Both the position numbers and the translations under genes were made by a program. Shown piece by piece: positions 24,501 through 34,494 of a stretch of DNA of 64,000 bases; the stretch's first letter is position 1, and every line of letters begins with the position of its first letter. Below the pieces are notes generated by a model, which did not search any database, was not told the origin of the DNA, and saw only the letters and a program-made list of their open reading frames with translations. The stretch is from Laburnicola sp. R22_1. Lineage: Eukaryota; Ascomycota; Dothideomycetes; Pleosporales; Didymosphaeriaceae. The stretch spans positions 2,480,001 through 2,544,000 of the forward strand of contig JACONQ010000004.1 of assembly GCA_014281115.1 (NCBI GenBank). Direction: 5' to 3'.

Positions 24501-25388
24501 CGTGCTTGGCTTCGACCGTATACCACTTTCCAATTCTTATATCTGAATAGCTGTTAGCGGACAGATCTCCGGCGAGTTCATGGACGCACCTTTATCAATA
24601 GCTACTCGTACATGGTAAGGAACGTCGTATTCCCGGATATCTACAATGAAATCGCTCGCATCAATCGTGGCAGTGGGTCGTCTGTCGTAATCGTAATCGT
24701 CGTCAAAGATGTCAAAGCCAGCATTTGTACTGCCAGAAGTCAGCACCTCGGCTTCACCCACACATGCCGATACTGACCTGGCCACCTCAGCATACGTGTC
24801 CATCGCATTAACGTTCTTCTTGTTCTTCTCCACAATCGGCCCCAGAACCTTCCTTACCGCCAGCAGGTCGTTCACGTTCGCGAAGTTCAGCTGTACAAAC
24901 GTCCTCTTATATCCCGTAAGATGATTAGGCATGGACAGATCCTCCTTCTCCACTCTCTTCGTGCCCTTTACGAGACCCTCGAACGCTCTCCTACACCACT
25001 CTTCCACTTCAGGCTCTCTGCCCTTCCTCACAGCGAGCAGGAAATACGGATCGTACTCGAGCGTCGCCTTGAACGTGTCGCCATCCTCGCCAATGAAGTA
25101 ATAGTCCACGCCCGCTTTGCCACCCGGCACATTCTCGTCTTCTATTGTAGTCGAGTGCATATTGCAGAGCCATCCTGTGCGCTTCTTGCCGGCTTCGTAG
25201 CGGGGGAAGCCCATGGATTCGTCGATGCGGCTCGAAAGCCGCACGGCTTCGAACTTCTCATTCTGCGAGGTCGCTTCTGTGCTGCGTAGCGAGGATGCGT
25301 CGACCGTCTTTGGTTTCCGAGGGCCGTACGAGGCATTCCCACCTCTGCCCACCCGTCGGAAGGACTGGCCTCCTCGTCGCGGCGCCAT
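18549..25388 (-). CDS. POL2: DNA polymerase epsilon catalytic subunit
   Basis: Leading-strand replicative polymerase. Exons on the minus strand 25388..24590, 24542..23921 and 23874..18549 give 2248 residues (yeast Pol2 has 2222). The exonuclease motif I is [14 protein letters not shown] with its Asp near residue 302. Polymerase motifs are [27 protein letters not shown], and [10 protein letters not shown] near residue 888. The cysteine pair region [13 protein letters not shown] fits the iron-sulfur-associated motif of the catalytic half. The second, inactive polymerase half is present in full. The C-terminus has both zinc modules (CDEC with CDNC, and CGKCGRL with CACAGEW). Introns are 47 and 46 bases. 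The start is the first ATG before [17 protein letters not shown]. The upstream region contains a perfect MluI cell-cycle box. Confidence 0.96.
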
Positions 25389-25876
25389 TGCTTAGTCGAA
25401 AAGGAGGTAAAGGTATATTAAAGTGTACAGGAAGTAAGGTCAGGGTATCATCTGGATAGCTGAAGGGCGAAAAGAGGCCGAGTGTCGAGGTCGAATGGCG
25501 AGGGTACTGGACCGAGGGTGTGGTGTCGATACGAAGTGCGAAGCGTGGTGCTTGAAAACGGTACAAGCGCGTCGGCGGACGCGTTCGCGTGTGGACCGCG
25601 TCTTTCCCTGCTAATTGAATGTGGCCAGAGCTGAAAAAGCGGGTCTTGGCTTGGCGCTCTTTAGCTTTGCCGAAAAAAGTCCATGATGCCAATGCACATA
25701 CGCATCGAACGACATCGCGAGTCCTACCAGCCCGACATCCCTGTATCCCCGCAACAACTTATCCGTACACCGAATCGTGGGAGTTATCATTGGGTCGAAG
25801 AGAGAGCGAAAGGGGAATCCAGGACGACCATCTCAATTCACCCTTTCCAACTGGACGCTCAAAGCATACCACCACA
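25389..25876. promoter_or_regulatory. divergent promoter region of POL2 and COX20
   Basis: A 488-base gap between two outward-facing start codons. The POL2 side includes CG-rich sequence with an ACGCGT box. No coding frame of its own is convincing. Confidence 0.55.
25579..25584. promoter_or_regulatory. MluI cell-cycle box (MCB, ACGCGT)
   Basis: A perfect palindromic ACGCGT lies about 190 bases upstream of the POL2 start, with further CGCGT-like cores on each side (near 25567 and 25585). In yeasts this is the MBF binding site that drives DNA-replication genes at the G1/S boundary, POL2 among them. The site is seen; its use here is inferred. Confidence 0.6.
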
Positions 25877-26487
25877 ATGGCCGACACGCGGAACACCGAA
25901 AATGCCACGCCTACGCCACCTCCCCGCGCCCCTGCGAACATAATGCCCGGCGGCACTGCGCACACAGCTGGTGGCCAACCCGCCGACGACAGCCTCACCT
26001 ACGTCGATGTCGTGCGAAGCCTCCCCGCAGACTACTACCTAAACTTCCACAAGCGACCATGCGTACGCGACAGTCAATTGACGGGCATAGGCTCTGGCTT
26101 TGTGGGTTACATGGTAGGGGCCGTTATACGAAGTATGTACATTCGTGGTGGGAGATGCTTGAGGGGTACGAATGGACAAATGGTATTTGGTGCTAACAAC
26201 GTTGTGTAGAACCTGTGTGGCTTTGCTCGAACTACGCAGTAGCGACATGGTGTGCAACTTCGTGTATACATTACCAAGTATGCCAGTATTACAGGCGGAG
26301 GGAGAAGGACGGCATGAAGCAGGCACAGATATTGATGGAGAAGAAGCGCGCCAACATCGAAGCGAAGAAGGAGGCACGGAGAAGAGCGCGAGAGGAACAA
26401 GAGAAGTTAGAAGAAGTACGACGGTTGGAAGAAGAAAGGAGAAAGTCATGGAGCTACTGGTTCAACAAGAATGTACGGTTTTGGTAG
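25877..26487 (+). CDS. COX20: cytochrome c oxidase assembly protein Cox20
   Basis: Inner mitochondrial membrane chaperone for the Cox2 subunit. Exons 25877..26132 and 26210..26487 give 177 residues; the 77-base intron has donor GTATGT, branch TGCTAAC and acceptor GTAG. The core matches the FAM36A/Cox20 family: FHKRPCVRDSQLTGIGSGF begins the first membrane helix. After the splice KPVWLCSNYAVATWCATSC forms the second, followed by the basic stretch YYRRREKDGMK. The C-terminus is a long charged helix (many Glu, Lys and Arg) longer than in yeast or human. The N-terminus (about 60 residues) is Pro/Thr/Ala-rich. The gene is divergent from POL2. Confidence 0.9.
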
Positions 26488-26750
26488 GAGTGTGGTCTGA
26501 TTCGAGGCGGAGCCAACTATGTACAGAATCGTGTATAAAAAGAGATGTACCATACCAAGGTTCCCAGGCTCCCAGACGAACCCAAGAGTGTACCCAAAGC
26601 CGAGTTTGACCTTTGCGCCTATTCCAGAACCTGATGAACCCATACCCAAGAACGCTACCTTGCGTTCGTACATTGTAAGAGTATCGTGACATCGTGACAT
26701 TAGAATCGCTCTTCGTCAAAATTATAATTAACAACATCCTCCCGGAGCCG

Positions 26751-27653
26751 TCATACGGCAAACTTCACGCTTCGGCGGACGTCAACGTTCGCATTCGCAG
26801 GAAGGTCCCGTTCCATTGTCGGCTCGCGCGACGATCTCCCTCCAACGCCCCTTCTTCGCCTTTCAGACCTCTTAGCTCTGGCTTCCCTCGCTTCCCGTGC
26901 CTTCCAATCCAGAATCTGCTGTCTTCGCTTTTGCGCCCGAACATAGGCAATCGCAGGTGTTGGCCTGAATCCAATGCCATTCAGGCCAGTCCCGTCATCG
27001 TCGGGGTCCTTGGTTGGGTCGGCAAGGTGACCAGTAATCTCGCTGTCCTGCCACGTGAGCGGGGAAAGCGGGGGCGATGGCGACTTTTTGCGTTGGTGGG
27101 GTTGCGATGCGGTGCTTTCTGCAGGTGGAAATTGTTTCGATGTCTTAACAGGTGATGCACTGTTTGTGGGGGATGAAGCAAAAGCGGTGGGTTGTGCAAG
27201 AGCGGCAATGTCTGAGAGGATGCGGGGTTGTGAGTATGTCTGAGGCGTTTCCGGCACCTCCCTCGAGTCTCGAGCCGACACTCGAACAGCAATCGTGTCC
27301 TTTGCATCCCCATGTTCCAGAATGTTGTGGTTTGCTTTCCTGAGATGTTCGTCCAGCGAGGTCGCACTGCCCGCTCTATGCTCCTCTTCCTCCTCCAGCT
27401 TCGGCTTCTTCCGCACCGCAGCGTCGGTCGGTGTGAGCGGGCTCATGGGGATTGCCGCGATGCTTGTCAGGCTCAATCCCCGCAGCTGGTCCGCGACCGC
27501 ATTCCTAGGGCTGTCGCTGCCGCTGAGGGTCGGGCTGCCTCTTGGTGGGGTAGAGGCTGGTCGAAGAGCGGTGTTTATGAGCGGTATGGGCGGCGGTTGG
27601 TCGCGCTTGCGTTTGGGCGAGGGGTGGAAGGCGGAGAGCGTGGTGAGAGGCAT
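26751..27653 (-). CDS. fungal protein of unknown function with a C-terminal conserved helix
   Basis: Single exon, 300 residues, starting MPLTTLSAFHPSPKRKRDQP. The open frame extends further upstream, but a basic KRKR patch soon after this ATG and the length suggest this start. Most of the protein is low-complexity Ser/Pro/Thr with short Cdk-type SPxK/TP sites (SPLTPTD, SPVKTSK). The best-defined block is near the C-terminus: LTWQDSEITGHL, then GTGLNGIGFRPTPAIAYVRA and QKRRQQILDWKAREAREARA. KRKR and KKPK patches suggest nuclear localisation. No enzyme motif is visible, so I give no function. It is divergent from the PARG gene. Confidence 0.75.
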   Translation of the reverse strand: MPLTTLSAFHPSPKRKRDQPPPIPLINTALRPASTPPRGSPTLSGSDSPRNAVADQLRGLSLTSIAAIPMSPLTPTDAAVRKKPKLEEEEEHRAGSATSLDEHLRKANHNILEHGDAKDTIAVRVSARDSREVPETPQTYSQPRILSDIAALAQPTAFASSPTNSASPVKTSKQFPPAESTASQPHQRKKSPSPPLSPLTWQDSEITGHLADPTKDPDDDGTGLNGIGFRPTPAIAYVRAQKRRQQILDWKAREAREARAKRSERRRRGVGGRSSREPTMERDLPANANVDVRRSVKFAV

Positions 27654-28195
27654 ACTGTGTGCGGCTTGTAGATTACATGAGGGCGATGCGTAGTTGTTGT
27701 GGGTTATGTGTGAGTGAATGTAGGCCTGTGAATGTTGGGAAGCTGCAGCACAGTGCATGGCCATTTCTGGTGATCGCCTAGCGAGCAAGGTGGGGCATGC
27801 GCGGTGCGACCGTAGGGCTGAATGGTGAACCCTGCCCACTCCTACGGGAAGGGAAGGGACCCTCGTTCACTGACGCTTACTCCCGGACATGCTTAAGTGC
27901 ATGCTCACTATTAGATATTCACTAATCTTTCCTTTCACCAATGTTTAGTAAGCTAGCGCTTGGTTTCAATGTGTTTCTGTCCCTCTTGCGTGGACAGCGG
28001 GGTCCCGCCGTTCCACAGATTCTTCTTACTTGAACCCTGCTTTCACGCCAATTTCTGGTGACTGTTGACGCCTGCAAAGAGAATCCCATGCGCGCCACTT
28101 AAAGATACCTCACCTGGAAATTACTCACTCTCTAACAGTCCTTACTCGACCCAACACGCAGCTCAACCACATCACCAACAGCGTCTAGTAACAAC
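27654..28195. promoter_or_regulatory. divergent promoter region of the unknown gene and PARG
   Basis: A 542-base gap between two outward-facing starts. No repeat or RNA gene seen; possible upstream ATGs belong to the open frame discussed for the neighbouring gene. Confidence 0.45.
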
Positions 28196-29191
28196 ATGAC
28201 CGGCACGAACCGCCGCCTGCTCCTGCGCGAAATCGCCGCAGAGACCGTATCTGTCTTGCCCGATATCCTTGCCAACGTCCCTTCTTTCGATGCCACCCTC
28301 TCATCCCTCCACGGCCTGGAGAACGTCACACCTCTAGATCCCAACGACTGTCCGGGCCACACTCTCCCAGAAGACGACCCGTCAGCCGGCACCAAGGGAA
28401 CCCGTATCCGCGTCTACAACAACGACACTTTCGACACCGCCCTCGCTCTCCAACAGGGCCCCACGGTCAACTCACTCACTGCCGTCCCATCACTTCCCTC
28501 AGCTGTCGCCGATGTCACAAAAGGCCACCCAACCCCCAAGCCGAACAACACCCCAGAAGACAACCCAACCACCCAAACCATCCAGCCCCCCAAACCCGTC
28601 CTAGTCCTCAACCTCGCCTCCGAAAAGCACCCCGGCGGCGGCTGGCTGCACGGCTCCCTCGCCCAAGAAGAAGCCCTCTGCTACCGCTCGTCCCTCTCCC
28701 TCTCCCTCCACCCCTCATACTACCCCCTCCCCTCCCTCACCGCAATCTACTCCCCCTCCGTCCTCCTCATCCGCACCTCCATGACCGCCGGACACACGCT
28801 CCTCCCCACCCCGCCTGCAGACCTCCCCATCACATCCGTCATCAGCATCGCCGGTCTCCGCCGCCCACCCGTCACCCCAGAAAACACATACGCAAACGCA
28901 GAAGACGCGCAAACAACAAAGAGCAAGATCCGCGTCGTACTCCGCGTAGCTGCCAAGCAGGGGCATAGGAAGCTAGTGCTCGGCGCCTTGGGGTGTGGTG
29001 TGTTTGGCAATCCGGCGCGGGAGGTAGCGAGGTGCTTTTTGGAGGTGTTTCGCGAGGACGAGTTTCGGGGGGGTTGGTGGGAGGATGTGGTGTTTGCGGT
29101 GTTGGATAATGCGGAGGGCGGTAGGGGAGGGAAGGCGGGCGAGGGCAATTTCGGGGTCTTTTATAGGGCTTTGGATGGGGAGGTTGTATAG
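28196..29191 (+). CDS. microbial-type poly(ADP-ribose) glycohydrolase (macrodomain PARG)
   Basis: Single exon, 331 residues. The signature of the PARG catalytic loop is plain: HPGGGWLHGSLAQEEALCYR, with the GGG near residue 146 and the catalytic Glu pair of QEE near residue 158. The N-terminus (RRLLLREIAAETVSVLPDIL) and the middle block KPVLVLNLASEKHPGG match the bacterial/fungal-type PARG domain (DUF2263 group). The later block KLVLGALGCGVFGNPAREVA is the second macrodomain loop. The enzyme should strip ADP-ribose chains from proteins, reversing PARP action in DNA damage signalling. A Pro/Thr-rich insert at about residues 85-130 is a fungal addition. No signal peptide, so cytosolic or nuclear. 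Confidence 0.9.
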   Translation: MTGTNRRLLLREIAAETVSVLPDILANVPSFDATLSSLHGLENVTPLDPNDCPGHTLPEDDPSAGTKGTRIRVYNNDTFDTALALQQGPTVNSLTAVPSLPSAVADVTKGHPTPKPNNTPEDNPTTQTIQPPKPVLVLNLASEKHPGGGWLHGSLAQEEALCYRSSLSLSLHPSYYPLPSLTAIYSPSVLLIRTSMTAGHTLLPTPPADLPITSVISIAGLRRPPVTPENTYANAEDAQTTKSKIRVVLRVAAKQGHRKLVLGALGCGVFGNPAREVARCFLEVFREDEFRGGWWEDVVFAVLDNAEGGRGGKAGEGNFGVFYRALDGEVV

Positions 29192-29552
29192 GGGCGGGAT
29201 GGGTAAGGGGAGGGATGGTTGTGAAGCAGAGCTTGGGTTGTGATCATACCCATGTTTATGCGGTGCCAGTTTGCTTGGGTATCATGTAATGTCTGAACTA
29301 TGCTTGTGTACATGGAGTTTGCTCATGGGTCTTAATTCCAGTATATCCCACAGTTGAATGCATCCATAATAGTTAACTTCACGAATATTACATGCAAAAT
29401 GTTAACGAAATTGATGACGAATCAGGCTCACACGGAGCTCCTGATCGAGATACGATTCCAAAGGGGGCCTAGGAAAGGTATCGAGAAGCTATGTATAAAA
29501 GACCCATGAACCGTTTACCAAGAATGACCTCGACGTCTAATGTCACGCTCGC
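29192..29552. other. intergenic, convergent 3' ends of PARG and RRP6
   Basis: About 360 bases, AT-rich in the middle. No gene recognised. Confidence 0.5.
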
Positions 29553-32037
29553 TCATGACAAAAACGTCTTACTCCTCCCTGCACTCTCCTTCTGCTTAGG
29601 CGGCAGACCCTTGGGCACATCCGTCATCTTCGCATAAGGATTGAAATTAGAAGCCTTCTTCTTCTCCTTCCCTTTCTTATCCTTCTTCTTGTCTGAATCC
29701 TGACCACGCAACACACTCGGTGCATTCGCATAGTCGAACGCCGGCTCATCATCGTCATAGTTGAGAGCGTCTTTACGCGCAAGCTTCGCAACGCGCTTCG
29801 CCTCCTTCCTTGCTGCTTTTCTAGCTGCCTTCTCTTCTGCCTTCTCTCTCTCCATGATCGTGTCCGAATCCTCTTCTAGCATGATCTCGTCATCAAGCAT
29901 CGGGTCGTTTTTAGGTACTTGTTGCTCAGCTGGCTCTTCGACAGTGTCGTCACGCTTACGCTTTCGGCTACCCAGGTGCTTGATAACGAAGACGTCGGTG
30001 CGCTCGTCTTCGGCTGGCCTGTCCTCCTTCGCAACAAATTGTGGCTTCTCTTGCACCGGCATAGGCGACTCGTAAGCGCCGGCAGCGTCTGCGAATATGT
30101 CCGCATTAACCGGCGGCAGAGGCAGCGCGAAAGTGATGTCTAGCAGCGGCGGAGGCTGTTGCTGATTAGCAGTAGGGTCCGGAATCAGATCGCCCCAGAA
30201 AGTTGAGCAAGCCGCACGCAGTGTAGCAGGATCTAAGCTTAACGGCGCAGCGGGCCGCTGTGTGACTGCTACCGGGATTGGATTCGCGACCGTGACTGGG
30301 GCAGGATTAGGTTGAACCCGATTGGCCTCTCTCGCGTTCTCGATCCTCTGTAGTGTTACATAGAGATCAGGTCCATTGAGGCCATCAGCCTTTGCGGTTG
30401 TAACGATATTGACTAGGTCATCCGCGCGTACCCGCAGTATAGGCGAGACGTGTACCACGACAGTGAACAATGCTGCCTTATCAGTCGGCATATCCCTTGC
30501 GATCGAGAACACCGCGTGATTCGGCATGACGAACATCGGACTCTCATCCTCTTCCCGGGCCACGTCATCTCTCCACTTGTGTACGGCTTTGAAGACGGCA
30601 AATTGCTGCTGGGTAAACTGAACTGGAGTCTTCGAAACAAGCTTGTGCCAGCCTACAGGTCCAAGCCCCAGATCTGTGTCGTATACAGGATGTTCATATC
30701 GTTTCAATGCCGTCTCCTTGGATCTGACCAGCACGTCGCGCACCTTGTTCGCCTCGGGATTCGAAAAGTTGGACTTTTCAACGAGCTCGTTGCGCATGTT
30801 GTCGAATATATAAAGAAGAAAATGTGTGTCGGCTCTGGCGTACTCAAAAAGCTCCTTGGGTAATGGACGGATCCGCCAGTCCGCTAGTTGGTACTGCTTC
30901 TGTGCACTGAATTTAATGAACCTTTCAAGAAGAAACGCCAAACTTGCTCCTGGATACCCTAATGAGCGCGACGCGTGATACGTATCGAAGAGCCCGACAA
31001 TGTAGAGGCCTAGGTCTCGCTGCAGCCAAAGGATATCCATAAAAGCACCGTGTAGGACTTTGACAACGTTGGGGTCCGTGAAGACTTCGTTTAGACACTC
31101 CAATTGCCGCCTCCAAGGCTTGAGCGTGTCGATGATCCAATCTTTGTCGCGGGTGCTAATCTGCATGAGCGACACCATGCCGATGTACGACCGGTTGTCG
31201 TGGTGTTCCAGGTCGATGGCTATCTCTTTGGCGGTCTTGAGTTCAGCCAGCATCATCACTAGTGCTTCTGGGGTGTCGACGAATGTTGCGGTGGTGGTCT
31301 CGTAAGGCTTGTACGGTTTCGGTCCGATGGTTTTATACATTGAGCTCGGGTACTCGTAGGTTTCAATCTCGGTTTGGTAAGGATGCGGGTATCTGCTCCT
31401 TGTCAGTATGAGCCGGGACATTGCCGTCGTCTACCTACTGTTCACAATTGCGGCTGTCTTTGAAGGTTTTCAGACACTGTTCCAGTGGAATCTTCGCATG
31501 CGGTTTGTATGAAAGAAGAGGTCGGAAGGGGCCCGTCTCCTTGTTCGTGGGTACATGCTCGAACAGAAGCTGCGGTTTGAGGATTTGCCTGTTCGCAGGA
31601 ATATTCGGGCGAGGCTTAGTGGGAGCTACAGGGACCTATGCAGGTTAGCAGGACACTGTGGGCAATCGGTTCAGAAAACGCACCTGGTCCGCGTCGGGAC
31701 TCATGCGCTTCACCACGCCCGAATACTCATCCAGGCTGGTGTCGGCCTTCTCCAGCAAGCTGTCGACGACATCAACAAACGCCCGCCACTTGTCGTCTTC
31801 CTCGAGGGCTTCGACGTTGGGCAGTTCGGGACCTACAGCGTTCGAACCCGCTGCAGCATTCTCCAATAGGCGCCGCGCGAGTTGAAGAAGCCGCGCATTC
31901 TGCGTGTCGAGCGACACGCCGGCCGCAGGGTCAATCGAGCGCTGGAAGGGCACGTCGGCGCCGTAGATGCGCGTCGCGGAGCGCGTCGTCGCAACGAGCG
32001 TCTTGGAGATGGATTCCTGGAGCGCTTTCAAGTCCAT
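29553..32037 (-). CDS. RRP6: nuclear exosome 3'-5' exoribonuclease Rrp6
   Basis: Nuclear exosome subunit that trims rRNA, snRNA and snoRNA precursors and degrades faulty transcripts. Exons on the minus strand 32037..31684, 31635..31439 and 31392..29553 give 796 residues. Introns are 48 and 46 bases with donors GTGCGT and GTAGGT. The N-terminal PMC2NT domain (binds Rrp47/Lrp1) covers the first 120 residues. The DEDD-Y exonuclease has IDLEHHDNRSYIGMVSLMQI (Asp and Glu near residue 243), HGAFMDILWLQRDLGLY, and YARADTHFLLYIFD. The HRDC domain follows (FAVFKAVHKWRDDVAREED). The Lys/Arg/Glu-rich C-terminal tail carries nuclear localisation patches (SRKRKRD, KKDKKGKEKKK). Confidence 0.95.
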
Positions 32038-32342
32038 GGTGGCTCTACGGGCAGCGCGCAACGGTAGCGCGCGGTAGAGCCGAATGTCGAGTGGGAGCCG
32101 CCGGCAAGCCAGTGGCGGGCAGTGGAGGGCGGGAGAAGAAGAAGAAGAAGAAGAAGAAGAAGAAGAAGGCAGTCTTTGACGCCCGCGCGATGCTTTGAGA
32201 AAGGAATTCGATATCTTGGCGCCTTATCGATAACGCTAGCTCCCGTCCCTTCACGGCTGCACCTACCTGCACCTGCACCTTCACTTCTGCGTCTGCTGCG
32301 TCTGCTGCGCTCTAGGCTCCCTTTGCCCTGCCATATTCCATC
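32038..32342. promoter_or_regulatory. shared divergent promoter of RRP6 and MDM35
   Basis: A 305-base gap between two outward-facing start codons, containing a GAA/TTC microsatellite. Towards MDM35 there are direct repeats of CACCTG and TCTGCTGCG. Confidence 0.55.
32135..32167. repeat. GAA microsatellite, 11 units
   Basis: Eleven perfect GAA units inside the RRP6-MDM35 promoter, about 100 bases upstream of the RRP6 start. As a homopurine run it could exclude nucleosomes or act as a poly(dA:dT)-like promoter element, but that is inference. Confidence 0.9.
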
Positions 32343-32797
32343 ATGTCAGCATCCCTAGCACCAGAATGCAATGAAGTCAAGGAGTATGTGTGACTTTGGC
32401 GATAGATGTAGATGAAGCGGGTGTTGATCTTTCCACAGGCGATACGACACCTGCTTCCTGAAATGGTACAGCGAGAGTAAGAAAACCTCAAAATCACACC
32501 CCGACAGAATCTACACTGACTCTCTTTAGAGTTTCTCCGAGGAACTGCTACCACCGATGAGTGCGATCCGCTCTTCAAACAATACGAGCAATGTCTCTCC
32601 GTATGTATCTTTCAACCCTTGGTGCTGACTAGCCTAACCCACTACCAGAAGGTATTGAAAACCAGGGGAATCGATAACATGCTCAAAGAAGCACGGGAAG
32701 ACAACCGCGAAAACGACGCGGAACACATGCGGCCGGTCAGTGGTTCTCTTCAATTAATTACGTAACGCGTAGCTAATCGTATTATCAGAAACGATAA
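32343..32797 (+). CDS. MDM35: mitochondrial intermembrane-space protein Mdm35 (TRIAP1)
   Basis: Five small exons, 32343..32383, 32439..32476, 32530..32600, 32649..32735 and 32789..32797, give 81 residues. None is long enough to appear as a clear open frame. The product begins MSASLAPECNEVKERYDTC and continues FLKWYSEKFLRGTATTDEC, then DPLFKQYEQCLSKVLKTRG. This shows the twin CX9C motif with cysteines at residues 9, 19, 38 and 48. Mdm35 is imported by Mia40 and partners the Ups1/PRELI lipid-transfer proteins, which move phosphatidic acid to the inner membrane. Introns are 48-55 bases with donors GTATGT, GTAAGA, GTATGT and GTCAGT. The last exon of nine bases (KR plus stop) is the least certain part. 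Confidence 0.88.
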
Positions 32798-33190
32798 CTC
32801 GCGAAATGTGGTAGAGAATGTAGGAGTAACGACGTTCGTCATTCTTCCTCCTTTGCATGGCCTTGTAAGAAACTCATAGTGTCGATATGGGCTTTAGGTC
32901 TAACGCTGGACACAGCATTTTCACGAGACTGTTGCTATCTTGAAGCAAAAGCAAGAGGCGCATACACATGCCCACGCCAGCATTTGCAGCTACGTCGGTT
33001 GCTAGCTATCACAACATAGAATTCGACTCTTGTCTGTCAACAACTCCTCTCAAACCAACCCTCTACTCAACTATGAACGCGTTATGTCCTCAGTCCGTCA
33101 ATCACCGCGGGTATCGCGGAATTATATGACACAGGAGTGTTTAAGGCCCACCAGCGACCCACACATCATTTGTCATCGCCTCTCTCATCC
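32798..33190. other. intergenic before the MITE-like element
   Basis: About 390 bases. The plus-strand frame from 33030 has no domain likeness. This is where the gene-dense block gives way to the accessory segment. Confidence 0.5.
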
Positions 33191-33800
33191 TGACATGTCA
33201 GGGCGAGACTATATGGCACGCATCAATCTGCTGCGCGGCACGCATCCCTAACTATATATGTGTGTTGTTAAATTATCTACCTAGGGGTAGAACGACAAAG
33301 GCTTTCATCTCAAATAACATGACAAAGAAAGCAGAGTCCCTTGCTTAGTAATCAAAAAGATCGTAAAAAAGGTGATCACAAAAAAAGCGAACTATATATA
33401 GTTAGATCTTAGAAATGCCCTGCTAGGTGGGATTTACATATAAAATAACATTATTATTATCTAGCTATCTTATTTACTAGATACTTACTATATAATTATA
33501 TAGTATTGCTACTATTACTGCTACTATATGTAGTATTAAAATATGTGCGCAGATTGCATTAAATTAAGGACTAAATAGCAATAACACTATAAGGCGATTA
33601 AAAGGCAACTAAAAGGCAGCGCGCGTATTTAGCACCTAGCAACTATATATTACTTTAATTAGAAATAGGTTATTAAATATATATTATATATACAAATTTA
33701 GGTACTAAGTAAGCTATTCTCTAAGCCCTAGCTGTATATAGTTAGGAATGCGTGCTGCGCAGCAGATGGATGCGTGCCATGTAGTCTCACCGACATGTCA
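33191..33800. mobile_element. MITE-like element with long terminal inverted repeats
   Basis: Two inverted arms of about 67 bases face each other at 33191-33257 and 33735-33800. Reading inwards both arms go TGACATGTC, GAGACTA, ATGGCACGCATC, CTGCTGCGC, GCACGCAT, CCTAACTATATA, with scattered mismatches mostly of transition type. The interior of about 480 bases is very AT-rich (many TATA and TTA runs) and codes for nothing. The layout is that of a non-autonomous DNA transposon. I cannot fix the exact ends or target-site duplication, since the outer GACATGTC is itself palindromic. The interior was probably hit by RIP-type mutation. Confidence 0.75.
33267..33402 (+). repeat. dispersed repeat, copy A (inside the MITE-like element)
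   Basis: About 135 bases starting GTTAAATTATCTACCTAGGG and holding the words CGACAAAGGCTTTCATCTC and GGTGATCACAAAAA. A second copy lies at 35525-35657 on the same strand. By eye the two are about 90 percent alike, with mostly transition differences. Confidence 0.85.
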
Positions 33801-33888
33801 CCGCATCTCCAGCTTCTTCTACAAGCACACCATCAACTAGTGACCACATTGAATTCACGTCTTCAAATACATTAAGCTTACACCCAGG

Positions 33889-34494
33889 ATGTCTTCCTTT
33901 CCAGTCGGCCGCGTAGGCCTCAACCTAACGCCAGCCACAGCAACGTGGACCGTCCCCTTCGCGGCATACTACCTTTTCCTCCAGAATCGCATCGTATACC
34001 AGCGCCTCACCACCAAGACGTCCGTCTCGCGCACAAATTCAGCTTCTGTGTGGCTAACGGTTCCTTTAGATACATGGGTGACAATGCCTCGAACGGAACC
34101 ACAGACCCTCTCTACGTAGCAAGCCGCGCGCAGCAGAACTTCAACGAGAACATCCCTCTCGCGCTCGTCCTCGCTGCCCTGGCGGAGCTCAATGGAGCCA
34201 ACCGGTATGCCAATCCTTTGTCTTCCCCCAGGGAAATCTAACCGTTTCAGAAAATATGTCAACTACTACCTCGGTGCATTGCTGGCTCTGCGTATCTCGC
34301 ACGTGGAGTTGGGAATGGTGAGTGATCCATGACATGATATGATCGTTAAAGAAAAACATTTACTGAGTATCTACGTTTAGATGCGGAAGAACAGCATGGG
34401 CGGTGGTAGAATTATCGGTTACTATGGGTCGCAGGCTGCCATCGCAACAATGGCAGGGTATCTTGCATACATAGTCAAAGACTACTTCATGTAA
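33889..34494 (+). CDS. MAPEG-family membrane protein
   Basis: Exons 33889..34019, 34070..34204, 34251..34317 and 34381..34494 give 148 residues. The MAPEG family includes microsomal glutathione S-transferases and related integral membrane enzymes. Visible features: a first membrane helix (TWTVPFAAYYLFLQNRIVYQ), the conserved loop DPLYVASRAQQNFNENIPLA leading into helix two (LALVLAALAELNGANR), helix three (YYLGALLALRISHVELGM) and helix four (GSQAAIATMAGYLAYIVKDY). The arginine and asparagine of the RAQQNFNENIP motif are typical glutathione-site residues. The first intron uses donor GTCCGT, needed to keep frame and supported by a GCTAAC branch point. It probably conjugates or detoxifies lipophilic compounds. 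Confidence 0.88.
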
